DNA from: Singulisphaera sp. GP187
GTDB taxonomy: Bacteria; Planctomycetota; Planctomycetia; Gemmatales; Gemmataceae
DNA: 43,393 nucleotides
Assembly (NCBI GenBank): GCA_945868575.1
Contig: CAMBMH010000014.1
Coordinates: forward strand, 1 to 43,393
Reading direction: 5' to 3'
The translations under genes were made by a program, and so were the position numbers. The notes under the pieces are model-generated. The model saw only the letters and a list, made by a program, of their open reading frames with translations, was not told where the DNA came from and ran no database searches. Positions 35,927 to 43,393 of this stretch are shown here, piece by piece; the stretch's first letter is position 1, and every line of letters starts with the position of its first letter.

Positions 35927-37225
35927 CTACCCGTTGGCGCTCCACCAAATTCCCCCCGCCACAACAAGTATTCCCAACAACACAACTCCCCCAATCACAA
36001 GGATCCTGGTCGCAGAGCTAAAGGGTGGCGCTTTCCGCTTTTTCGACTTCGATTTGATGATCGTGCCATTCACCGCACCCTGCCCCTCGCGGTCCGCCCC
36101 GGATTCCCGCGTCGCCCGGATCCAGGTGAGGGCAATATCGCGAAATTCTGGAAGATCCCTCAGGGCCTGAAAAGGCCCCTCCTTGGTCCGGGATGCCCGG
36201 ATTTTCCGGTCGGAAATATTGGCTGCATCCCCAAGAAGACCCTCCTTGATGGAGCGCCTGACAGCGCCCAGCGTCCCCATTACGGAATGGACCTCCTCTT
36301 TTTCATCTTTCCAGGAAAGATACCAGGTTTCCTTCTCTCCTACGGGGGCGGGTTGCAGCTGGGATTTGCGAGTACTCCGTCCCGTCAGATCCTCAATGAA
36401 CTCGCGGCAACCTTTTGGACGAAGCATCGGGTCCGCGCTCATCGATCGCCGAATCGCCCACTCCACCCTTTCGCTGGCAAGCGGATTGAGCTCACGCACC
36501 GGAGCGAACTCGTTGTGGATCTTTCGCATCCAGGCATCAAGAGGGTTGGCAACCTTGAAAGGCGTCACCTTGGTAAGCATTGCGTAAAGGGTTGCGCCCA
36601 AACTGTAGATATCACATTTGATCGTGGCATTTTTGGCGTTTTTAAACTGTTCCGGAGCCATGAAGTGGGGGGTTCCCAATCCTCGTCCGGTGCGGGTCAA
36701 ATCGAGATCCGCAGCCTGCTCCTTGACCAGACCAAGATCCGTCAATTTGGCGATGCACTCCCCGGTTTTTTTGTCCTTGGCAATGAGAATATTGTCCGGT
36801 TTCACATCTCGGTGAATCAGGTTGTGACGATGTGCCCGGTGCAAACCCTGGGCCACCTGCGCAATAAGGCGAATCGCCTCGGTCTCGTTGAGGGGCCCCT
36901 CGCGTTCAATCATGCTCGATAGTGGCTCGCCATCGACATATTCCATGACAAGATAAGGCGAACCATCCCATTCGCCATAATCCAGAGCACGAACCACATT
37001 GGGGTGATCGATGGTGGAGGCGGCGCGAAATTCCTGCTCGAATCGCTTATGCATCACCGGATTGTCGGTAAGGTCGTTGAACATTAATTTGATGGCAACA
37101 ATTTCGCCATTTTTGTCATTGCGGGCTTTGACCACCGTGCCCATTCCGCCGTCTGCAATCTTCCCAAGGATGGCATAATGCCCAAGCCTGTCGGGGAGTG
37201 CAAAAAAGGCGCGATTAACAGCCAT
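35927..37225 (-). CDS. Membrane-anchored Hanks-type Ser/Thr protein kinase
   Basis: This 432-residue kinase has a P-loop GKIADGGMGTVVKA (21-34), catalytic lysine K46, HRDVKPDN at 138-145, and APE at 190-192. The metal-binding DFG is DLG (163-165), a tolerated change. Residues ~300-365 form a small domain (WYLSWKDEKEEVHSV ... IKEGLLG ... KEGPFQALRDLPEF) resembling GYF-like modules. A basic stretch and one membrane helix (406-427) end the protein, so the kinase domain faces the cytoplasm and only a few residues are outside. There is no extracellular sensor domain. Targets are unknown; EF-G downstream and the MCE operon upstream are merely neighbours. Confidence 0.93.
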   Translation of the reverse strand: MAVNRAFFALPDRLGHYAILGKIADGGMGTVVKARNDKNGEIVAIKLMFNDLTDNPVMHKRFEQEFRAASTIDHPNVVRALDYGEWDGSPYLVMEYVDGEPLSSMIEREGPLNETEAIRLIAQVAQGLHRAHRHNLIHRDVKPDNILIAKDKKTGECIAKLTDLGLVKEQAADLDLTRTGRGLGTPHFMAPEQFKNAKNATIKCDIYSLGATLYAMLTKVTPFKVANPLDAWMRKIHNEFAPVRELNPLASERVEWAIRRSMSADPMLRPKGCREFIEDLTGRSTRKSQLQPAPVGEKETWYLSWKDEKEEVHSVMGTLGAVRRSIKEGLLGDAANISDRKIRASRTKEGPFQALRDLPEFRDIALTWIRATRESGADREGQGAVNGTIIKSKSKKRKAPPFSSATRILVIGGVVLLGILVVAGGIWWSANG

Positions 37226-37519
37226 GGACCCATCCGAAAGATATGCTCAGGTCTTCCCAAACGATTTTACATCCCCTCACCCTGCCGGGAAATGGGCAAT
37301 CAACGGGAACCCACTTTGACCGGGAAATTTTCGAGCGATCGATGCCGCTAAACCATCATTTACAAATCCAGGTGCCTGGATAACTCCCCAATAAGTTTCA
37401 GACCAGTCACTAATCCTATCCCATTACAAAAACCACAACCACCAGAACCAGATTTCAGGAACTACTTGCAAAAGTAGGCCCTGAAATCATCTGGGCCAAA
37501 TGGGCAATACCGGGATTGT
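37226..37519. other. Intergenic region with a large 3' hairpin
   Basis: This 294-base gap lies between the MCE gene stop and the kinase start. It contains a hairpin at 37452-37487: ATTTCAGG, 2x2 internal loop, CTACTT, loop GCAA, AAGTAG, CCTGAAAT. It lies 33 bases beyond the MCE gene stop. No T-run follows on the minus strand. A second repeat (GGCCC ... GGGCC) partly overlaps it. It may be an mRNA 3' end structure. Confidence 0.55.
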
Positions 37520-39199
37520 TTACCTTTGAGGGGGAACACGAAGCCCATTGGCGCTTGGAGGGTTATCCTTGATACCGCTACCAGGCCGAACGACCCCACC
37601 CAAACCAAGCGCCTCGGGGTGGCGGGCCAATTTGTCCATGAAGACCTCGGCGTTGTTCATTATGCGGGCGATTGTCGGAATCTGTTGAACTACGCCAACG
37701 AGGATCTGGTCGATTCGATAGTAAACCGTCGGATCATTAAGAAATTTTTTGAGGGCGCCTTCCCCTTCGGTAAGTCCCTTGAAAAGACCCTTGACCTCGG
37801 AAATAAAATCGTTGATGTTCACCACCGCTTCGTCCACATCCCGCAGGATCATACCAACACGGGCCCCGGATGCTCCGACCGGCGTTCCGCCGGGAGTTGT
37901 GGGACCGGGTGTGGCTGCACCGGTTGAAGCACGGGGACTGGGGAAGGTTGTTGCCGGAGTATTGGCCTGGTTTTGCGAAGTGGTGATCGCGGGCACACCT
38001 CCCCCGGACGCGCTTCCAAACCCTGTGGGTCTGGTGTTGGAAGCAATCACACCTGGCATGTAGCTACCCGGAGTGGTTCCACCCGGATAATTGGGAAGCG
38101 CGCCAAGAGGCCTTGGAGCTGATGCCCTTGCACCCCCCCGAGCCTTGGCCGGATCGGCCGTCTCGTCCAGTTGGCGGGTGAATTGCACAAACCATTTGAC
38201 AACTTCCTGGACTTCTTGCGAAACATCCAAAAGGTTTTGGGCCATACCGTCAAAGCGATCGCTTGCTTTTTTGCTGTTTTTAAGGATCGCCGCTATCTGC
38301 TTTTGGTTGTCATCGTTTAGGACATTGCCGATGCGGTTGATGGTTTCGCTGGTATTGTCAATGGTTTTGCTCAATTTATCCGAGTTTTGTTGAACAAATC
38401 GGTCAAGGCGCTCTGCGGTGCCACCAATCTGTCTGGCCGCCGCGCTGATGTCGCCTCCGATTTTGTCGATATCCTTGAATGTCGCTGTCGCCGCTTTCGC
38501 GGTTTCCCGAATATCGGCAACGCCCTTTTCAAAGCTTGCCTGCAACTTGGGCAAGGCTTCATTGGCCTGCTTGCCAAATTTTTCATACTCCTTGAATGTT
38601 GCCAACGCCCCATCCTTTAACTCCGGGACCGCAGCACGCACATCTTTGGCCAGGTCCCTTACCTCCTTCAGCGACTCAGTCAAAAGCGGCGACAACTTTT
38701 CAAGTTTTTGCAAAGATTTGCGCATCTCGTCAAGGGCTTCCTGTGTGGAGGGAACCACTGCGGAGGCACCCTGCAACAGCGAGTTCACCGTCGCGGCCCG
38801 GCGCCCTTCCACGACGGACCCAATCTCCAGAATATCCCGCTCCTTGATATCCGAATCGGGGGTCAGATCAATCGTCGCGTCATTGGCCAAAAGCCCGGTG
38901 GAAAGGGTGGGAACCTCGTGCCTGCGAAGCTTGAATGGATTGATCAGCGAGAACCGTACAAGGACCGCTCCGGTTTCCTCCTCGAGTTCAAGACCGGTGA
39001 CTTGCCCCACCCTTACGCCCGAACGGCGCACAGGAGTTCCGTTCGAAACTCCCGGGGCGTCATTGAATTTGGCGTAATAGTTATCCCCTTTTTCCCAAAT
39101 ATGGGGCATGGTCCCAAAGAGAATGATCATGAAGGCCATCAAAACAGCCCCACCCATCACTACCAGGCCCAATTGCAAACGCATTGTATTTATGCTCAT
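37520..39199 (-). CDS. mlaD: MCE/MlaD-family lipid-transport protein with long coiled coil
   Basis: This 559-residue protein has one N-terminal membrane helix (LQLGLVVMGGAVLMAFMIILFG) and an MCE domain (YYAKFNDAPGVSNGTPVRRSGVRVGQV) up to about residue 115. A heptad-like helical region of ~200 residues follows, then a Gly/Pro/Thr/Ala-rich linker and a helical C-terminal end (VGMILRDVDEAVVNINDF ... LARHPEALGLGG). MCE proteins form hexameric rings that carry phospholipids across the periplasm. It is far longer than E. coli MlaD (~180 residues), closer to tube- or needle-forming MCE proteins. ATG 39199 is 2 bases after the ATPase stop, so it is translated from the same mRNA. Confidence 0.92.
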   Translation of the reverse strand: MSINTMRLQLGLVVMGGAVLMAFMIILFGTMPHIWEKGDNYYAKFNDAPGVSNGTPVRRSGVRVGQVTGLELEEETGAVLVRFSLINPFKLRRHEVPTLSTGLLANDATIDLTPDSDIKERDILEIGSVVEGRRAATVNSLLQGASAVVPSTQEALDEMRKSLQKLEKLSPLLTESLKEVRDLAKDVRAAVPELKDGALATFKEYEKFGKQANEALPKLQASFEKGVADIRETAKAATATFKDIDKIGGDISAAARQIGGTAERLDRFVQQNSDKLSKTIDNTSETINRIGNVLNDDNQKQIAAILKNSKKASDRFDGMAQNLLDVSQEVQEVVKWFVQFTRQLDETADPAKARGGARASAPRPLGALPNYPGGTTPGSYMPGVIASNTRPTGFGSASGGGVPAITTSQNQANTPATTFPSPRASTGAATPGPTTPGGTPVGASGARVGMILRDVDEAVVNINDFISEVKGLFKGLTEGEGALKKFLNDPTVYYRIDQILVGVVQQIPTIARIMNNAEVFMDKLARHPEALGLGGVVRPGSGIKDNPPSANGLRVPPQR

Positions 39200-39201
39200 G
39201 T

Positions 39202-41160
39202 CTACGACTCCCCAGGCGTGGCAGGCGGCGGAATATCATTGTCGGAGGATCCACTTTCGGAAGCCCCATCCCCTAGGGGTGGTTCTTCGGCCGATTGCAG
39301 ATCGGATTCGGCGTAAGGCTCGAAAGGGTCAATCGGTTCCGATTGGGGAAGTGGTTCTTCAAGCACCATGGAATCGGTCAAAGGTTCCAGTGAAATGGAG
39401 GGAGGGTCGCCAAAATCCTCTCCTTCCTCTTCGCCCGGTTCATTCAGGTCGATTTCCCCATCCTCGGCAAACTCTTCATCTTCGTCTTCAAAGTCTTCCC
39501 CGGTTTCCGCCTCTTCCCCGGTTGTTGGCACTTCCTCATTTGCTGATTCTTCAAGGGTTTCTTCCCGCGCTTCCAATTGAGCTTCCGCGGGTTCATGGTG
39601 CGAACCCGTCTCCTGATCCAAAGGTTCATCCACGCGAAAGATATTATCTTCAAATGAACTACGCAAGTAGACAAAAGGGGAATCCACTTCCTCATCAGGT
39701 TCGGGAATTGGTTCCGGGGGCGGTGCAGGAAGCGCTTTCAGGAAATCTTCTCCCATTTCCCATGCGTATGCAATTGCCGGAGGCACAAGAAGCATCAAGG
39801 ATTTACCTGGCGGTTGCTCCATCCCTTCGGGTGTCACATCCAGGGTCTTCGCCTCCACATCAATTTCAGACGGGACTCTGGGCGCCGGAACCAAAACAGT
39901 TTCGGGTTCCTTTTTGAGAAACTCCTCACCCAATTCCCATTGAAATTGTCGAGGTTTGGCCGCGAGCATCACCAGGGTTCGTCCGGGGATTTGGCGCATC
40001 GCCAAAGGCGCAACATCGACGCAACTCGACTGGATTTCACGATCTGAAAGGATTCTTGGTTCAGGCGGTGGCGGCGGCTCGGGCTTGAGAAATTCTTCTC
40101 CTTGTTCCCAGGGAAGGCGTCGGGCCCGCGAAGCCAGTGTCACCGCCATTCGACCTGGAATGGATCGGATCGCATCCGGAGCAACTGCAAAAGTGGCTGC
40201 CTCTACATCGATTTGGGCGGGAACCAATGGCACTGCCGTGGGGAAACCTTGGGAGTTTGCGGCATCAACCACCGGGGCAATTCTTGGTGGATCGATCCAG
40301 CGAAGTGTCGAATCGGTATCAGGGGAAAACGCGCTTTCTCCCTTGCCTTGCGCATCTCCCTGGATGAAGCGCTGCACGCGGGGATCGGGATGCGCCATGA
40401 ATTCATCTACGGTCCCATCAAAAAGGATCTGGGAGTCCCTTGAATCCAGATTCGCCAGGGCGCTTAGCATGATTACCCGATCGGCAACTTTTCGCACCGT
40501 TCGCATTTCATGCGTAACGAGGATCGCTGTTATCCCCAAATCACTGCGGACCTTGAGGATCAGGTCGTTGATCATGTCTGTCATGATCGGGTCAAGGCCG
40601 GTCGTCGGCTCATCGAACAGCATGAACTCGGGATTGAGGGCCAGCGCCCTTGCCAACCCTACGCGCTTTCTCATCCCGCCTGATAGTTCCGCGGGAAATT
40701 TATCCGCGACACCCGGGGAAAGGCCCACATCGGAGAGCATCTTGCCAATGATCGGGAGAATATCCTTCTCGGGAAGGATCCCCTGGGCGCGCAGACCAAA
40801 AGCAATGTTGTCAGCAACCGACATCGAGTCAAAAAGCGCCGCCGCCTGAAACAGGAATCCGAAGTGACGCCTGAGAAAAGACTGCTCGCGGCTGTCCATC
40901 GCTGCGATGGATTTGCCCCGAAATACGACCTGTCCCTGCGTCGGAGCCAAAAGGCCAATAAGCAATTTCAGAAGTGTGGTTTTTCCACAACCCGATTCTC
41001 CCACAATCGCCACGGTTTCACGGCGTTTGAGCGTAAGATTGATCCCCCTAAGGATCTGTTGATCTCCCAACTTTAGGCCGACACCTTCAAAACGAACATC
41101 CTCAGACGGTTGGGAGGATGATCCGATGAGGGATATCAGGGGTGGAAAAAGGGTTGTCAT
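39202..41160 (-). CDS. mlaF: MlaF-like ABC ATPase with unusual triple-repeat and acidic extension
   Basis: From ATG 41160 the protein has 652 residues. Residues 20-270 are a complete MlaF-type ATPase: Walker A GESGCGKTT (54-62), signature LSGGMRKRVGLARA (159-172), Walker B MLFDEPTTGLDP (180-191), and switch histidine in VTHEM. It energises lipid transport by the MlaE permease. Residues 271-652 are extra. Three related segments lie at ~316-359, 375-418 and 432-476, each with a PGR/PGK-x-[LM] core and W-E-x-G-E-[ED]-F-L-K at the end. Pro-rich linkers join them, and a Glu/Asp-rich tail (~480-650) follows. I know no such extension in MlaF. A hairpin covers the position of its ribosome site. Confidence 0.93.
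   Translation of the reverse strand: MTTLFPPLISLIGSSSQPSEDVRFEGVGLKLGDQQILRGINLTLKRRETVAIVGESGCGKTTLLKLLIGLLAPTQGQVVFRGKSIAAMDSREQSFLRRHFGFLFQAAALFDSMSVADNIAFGLRAQGILPEKDILPIIGKMLSDVGLSPGVADKFPAELSGGMRKRVGLARALALNPEFMLFDEPTTGLDPIMTDMINDLILKVRSDLGITAILVTHEMRTVRKVADRVIMLSALANLDSRDSQILFDGTVDEFMAHPDPRVQRFIQGDAQGKGESAFSPDTDSTLRWIDPPRIAPVVDAANSQGFPTAVPLVPAQIDVEAATFAVAPDAIRSIPGRMAVTLASRARRLPWEQGEEFLKPEPPPPPEPRILSDREIQSSCVDVAPLAMRQIPGRTLVMLAAKPRQFQWELGEEFLKKEPETVLVPAPRVPSEIDVEAKTLDVTPEGMEQPPGKSLMLLVPPAIAYAWEMGEDFLKALPAPPPEPIPEPDEEVDSPFVYLRSSFEDNIFRVDEPLDQETGSHHEPAEAQLEAREETLEESANEEVPTTGEEAETGEDFEDEDEEFAEDGEIDLNEPGEEEGEDFGDPPSISLEPLTDSMVLEEPLPQSEPIDPFEPYAESDLQSAEEPPLGDGASESGSSDNDIPPPATPGES
39733..40215 (-). 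repeat. Three-copy protein repeat in the MlaF extension
   Basis: The DNA encodes three similar segments of about 44-45 residues, starting 57-59 residues apart. Shared positions are a V-x-P around residue 10-14, I/Q-P-G-[RK] near 20, a hydrophobic strand [LM][AVM][VML]xL, and W-E-x-G-E-[ED]-F-L-K at the end. Copies 1 and 3 share the opening IDVEA. Linkers between copies are Pro-rich. Confidence 0.85.
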
Positions 41161-41168
41161 GGTTTGGT

Positions 41169-41184
41169 GCCCGGTTAACCGGGC
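41169..41184. promoter_or_regulatory. Perfect 16-bp palindrome at the mlaE-mlaF junction
   Basis: GCCCGGTTAACCGGGC is a perfect palindrome; as RNA it gives a six-pair GC stem with TTAA loop. It contains the mlaE stop codon (TAA) and ends 8 bases before the mlaF ATG, covering the region where a ribosome site should be. Ribosomes ending mlaE would open it, which suggests translational coupling. Confidence 0.55.
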
Positions 41185-42020
41185 CAGATGACTCCGTGAA
41201 GGCGGTTGGCAAAAAACGAAAGGAAAAAGTCGAGCACCAGGATGGCGATAAAGGAGAGAACGAAGGAGACCGTCGATGCGGCGCCAACTCCCGTAGCGCC
41301 CTTGCCCGCATGGAAACCCTGATGACACGCAATGAGGGCGATGCTGCCTCCAAACACCATCGGCTTGACCAATCCGACCCCAAGGTCCCAAAAGTGGATA
41401 TGGTTTTTGGAATTTTCCCAGTAGTGATGGGGTTCAATTCCATAAAGCTGGGTTGTGACCAGCGCACCACCCATGATCCCCATGAAATTCGCCAGAGTGG
41501 TTAGGACCGGGATCATGAAAAGACAGGCAAGGAATCTGGGAACCGCGAGGTATTTGATGGGTGAAGCCCCAAGACAAATCAGGGCTTCGAGCTGCTCGGA
41601 AATTTTCATGGTGGCAAGCTCCGCCGCCATGGCGCCCCCCACACGACCTGCAAGCATCGAAGCGGCGAGCACCGGTCCGAGTTCGACAATCACAGACTTG
41701 TTGACCATCATTCCGAGGCTTGTGGCCATACCCAGGCGCGCAAATTCGGCATAAGCCTGGACCGCAAGGACCATTCCGATGAACAGTCCGGTAAGAGCCA
41801 CCACCGGCAAGCTTCGAACGCCCACTTCATAGAAGATGGGCACCATCGAACCCCGCATGGGGCGGCTGAAACATTGGCCAAAAACCTGGAAACAAAAAAG
41901 TGCGAAATCGCCTATCTGTTCGATAAAACCGACGGGAGGCTGGGCACCTAACCCCTGGGCGGGAGGCTGGTTTTTGGTGTCCGTGGCGGGACGAATCGAA
42001 GCGGTCGCCTCACTTGACAT
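41175..42020 (-). CDS. mlaE: MlaE-family ABC transporter permease
   Basis: This 281-residue permease has five or six hydrophobic segments and the family signature ELGPVLAASMLAGRVGGAMAAELATMKISEQLEAL, including the EQ coupling element that contacts the ATPase. Other parts are VVALTGLFIGMVLAVQAYAEF and a C-terminal FVLSFIAILVLDFFLSFF. It forms the inner-membrane channel of the lipid transporter. ATG 42020 has GGGAGG 11 bases upstream; an in-frame TTG at 42026 is five bases from the same site and may be the real start. It is the first gene of the operon. Confidence 0.95.
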   Translation of the reverse strand: MSSEATASIRPATDTKNQPPAQGLGAQPPVGFIEQIGDFALFCFQVFGQCFSRPMRGSMVPIFYEVGVRSLPVVALTGLFIGMVLAVQAYAEFARLGMATSLGMMVNKSVIVELGPVLAASMLAGRVGGAMAAELATMKISEQLEALICLGASPIKYLAVPRFLACLFMIPVLTTLANFMGIMGGALVTTQLYGIEPHHYWENSKNHIHFWDLGVGLVKPMVFGGSIALIACHQGFHAGKGATGVGAASTVSFVLSFIAILVLDFFLSFFANRLHGVIWPG

Positions 42021-42748
42021 GGCCAATTCGGCCTCCCAAGCTTCCTTGCAAACCTTTCCGGCCCAAGCGTGGAAAGGGTGGGATGGTTCGCCTCCTGGCG
42101 GGCAGATCCCACTTTCGCATCGACCAAAGGAAGGGACGGGGTGGAAGAAAGATCAACCCGGCACCCCGGCCAAGGGGTTAAGGACTACAGGCTGTACCGG
42201 TTTTGAGGGAAAATCAGATTGAGGCTTCGCAAAGGGCCCCACCTTGCGACAAGGCAAACCTCCCCGAAACGGTCCAACTGTCAATTTGGGAAGACTGCCG
42301 GGATTTTACCGAACTTTCAGCCCAAAAGCGTCAACCGGAATGCTTTTTCGTTCCAAATACCAAAGTGTCCGGGATGGTCGGTTTTTTTGGCTTTTCAATT
42401 CTCCTGATTTTCCAAGGTATGAATCCAATACCCGGCCTACTTCAGGCACATGTGTTTTGCGATATTTTTTAAACGCGCAAGAAAATGAAAATTTACTACC
42501 GTCGATCCCTAAACCAAAGCCTACCAACCAAACCAAAATCCCAAAAAATTTTCCAAATCATTTTCCGGCGCAATTCCACCCTTCAAGCTCCTTAGTAATA
42601 AGCCATTTCCGCTTATTTTCTACCCTCAACATACTCGATGGATTTTGAGGTTTTTTCCTAATCTACCGTGGCTTAAGATGGACGAAGAAACTTCCGACCC
42701 ATAGGCTCTCTCACAACATCTCTCCATGTCTTTCATCTCGGAGCCCCC
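42021..42748. other. Divergent intergenic region, 728 bases
   Basis: This gap holds the promoters of the mla-like operon (minus) and the large extracellular protein (plus). Short open frames on both strands lack ribosome sites and protein-like composition. A weak plus-strand terminator-like structure is at 42624-42656 (CCTCAA, 15-base loop, TTGAGG, TTTTTT), which could end an unseen short transcript. No tRNA or known RNA was recognised. Confidence 0.4.
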
Positions 42749-43393
42749 ATGTCCTCCCGAGTTATTTTCTTCGTTCGTTGGTTTCGCAAGTTTTTTCGCC
42801 CTGTTTCCCAGATTTTCAAGTCTTCTCCGCTTGCCCTGGAATCTTTGGAAACACGGCTTGTTCCTGATGGCCAGGGGTTCTCGCAACTTCTGCCCCAATG
42901 GAGCGGGAATAACTGGCTCAATCCCCCGGCCTCCGTCGCGCCTCTTGCCTCCAACACCGTTCTTGTTTCCCTTGTGGCACCCTCGCCTCCTTCCTCCGGA
43001 CCGGGTTCCGTTCCTTCCTCCTTTTCCAATTTCAACTATCCGACTACTCTTCAATCCGCCACAGTAACCCCCACTCTGACCACATCTATCCTCTCCGGCA
43101 TTTACCAGCGTCACTACACGCTCAACGCCCAAACCCCCGCCACTTCTTCCACACCTTCAGGGCAGGTTTTCCTGGATGTGCAAATGGTATCCGCAGTCCA
43201 ATTCGGCGTCACTTCCGTCACCGAATCCGGAACCCTGACGGTTTCCCAAACCGTCCTGCAAAACGGAACCCTGATCAGCCAAATCGTGGCTTCCGTGATT
43301 CCGTTTTCCCAAACCGAACCCACGCGACCGTCAATCAAAAGCCTCGAAAAAATGCCCCTGGGAATCAAACACTCCCTCCAAGCGGCCACCCTG
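42749..43393 (+). CDS. Large extracellular protein, N-terminal part (runs off the window)
   Basis: An open frame from ATG 42749 continues without stop to the end of the window (215 codons). The N-terminus is basic and aromatic (VIFFVRWFRKFFRP), followed by LALESLETRLVP. The LE-x-LE-x-R-x-x-P element after a basic region is the recognised N-terminal mark of very large planctomycete extracellular proteins. The rest so far is rich in Ser, Thr, Pro, Val and Gln with alternating beta-like strands (VFLDVQMVSAVQFGVTSVTESGTLTV). No ribosome site is obvious, and the first ~20 codons could have an alternative start. Function and length cannot be known from this piece. Confidence 0.8.
   Translation, partial: MSSRVIFFVRWFRKFFRPVSQIFKSSPLALESLETRLVPDGQGFSQLLPQWSGNNWLNPPASVAPLASNTVLVSLVAPSPPSSGPGSVPSSFSNFNYPTTLQSATVTPTLTTSILSGIYQRHYTLNAQTPATSSTPSGQVFLDVQMVSAVQFGVTSVTESGTLTVSQTVLQNGTLISQIVASVIPFSQTEPTRPSIKSLEKMPLGIKHSLQAATL

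Noticed and set aside
42203-42648. Two overlapping plus-strand frames of 89 and 134 codons
   Set aside because: Neither has a ribosome site, and the residues look random (Pro/Phe/Asn-rich without structure). A weak terminator-like hairpin near 42640 is not enough evidence for a gene.
1-43393. tRNA or rRNA genes, phage or anti-phage defence clusters
   Set aside because: I looked for T-loop sequences, rRNA-like stretches and typical defence proteins on both strands and saw none apart from HigBA; short or divergent RNAs could still be missed.

Overview
The window reads as a chromosomal segment of a planctomycete, most plausibly Gemmatales/Gemmataceae. Evidence: two DUF1559 pseudopilin-like proteins, a paired PSCyt1/DUF1549/DUF1553 protein and DUF1501 protein, a formylglycine sulfatase, a WXXGXW-repeat exported protein, a Hanks-type kinase with a C-terminal membrane anchor, and the start of a large extracellular protein with the planctomycete 'LESLETR' N-terminus. 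No rRNA, tRNA, CRISPR array, insertion sequence or prophage was recognised. The assignment is by gene content only.

Layout. 1-3274 (+): tail of an MBL-fold hydrolase, then a UDPGP-family uridylyltransferase, a mannose-1-phosphate guanylyltransferase and RuvX, tightly packed. 3321-7818 (-): an exported BON-like protein, a lipoprotein with an HHCHWKC motif, and a DUF1559 gene followed by a 54-residue lipoprotein. 8410-12052 (+): a small exported Lys-rich protein, a WXXGXW/proline-rich protein overlapping NAD(P)H-hydrate epimerase, and an exported peroxiredoxin. 12210-15772: a single-pass membrane protein (-) and an OPT-family transporter (+). 16051-17020: a HigBA toxin-antitoxin pair and a decayed duplicate of a piece of the OPT gene. 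17021-25064: a sulfatase (-), an exported HEAT-repeat protein (+), and a DUF1501 / PSCyt-DUF1553 pair (-). 25287-26285 (+): a second DUF1559 protein. 26363-32870: a heavy-metal RND efflux system split into divergent czcBA (-) and czcC (+). 32875-37225 (-): a DUF3109 protein, EF-G and a Ser/Thr kinase. 37520-42020 (-): an MlaE-MlaF-MlaD-type lipid-transport operon. 42749 to the end (+): a truncated large extracellular protein.

How the genes work together. The first cluster supplies activated sugars (UDP-sugar, GDP-mannose) beside a Holliday-junction resolvase. The CzcCBA proteins should form a tripartite efflux pump; TM4 residues (D400, D406, E413) point to divalent Co/Zn/Cd rather than Cu/Ag. 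The Mla-like operon supplies permease, ATPase and MCE protein for phospholipid traffic between the membranes.

The most unusual feature is in the MlaF-like ATPase. After a normal ABC domain it carries about 380 extra residues: three copies of an unrecognised ~45-residue motif (PGR...LV.LA...W..GEEFLK) and a strongly acidic tail. No MlaB is encoded nearby, so the extension may provide a regulatory or docking function. Other points are the OPT gene scar next to HigBA, a LamG-like segment inside the DUF1553 module, a terminator just before the DUF3109 gene, and a hairpin covering the mlaE stop codon where the mlaF ribosome-binding site should be.
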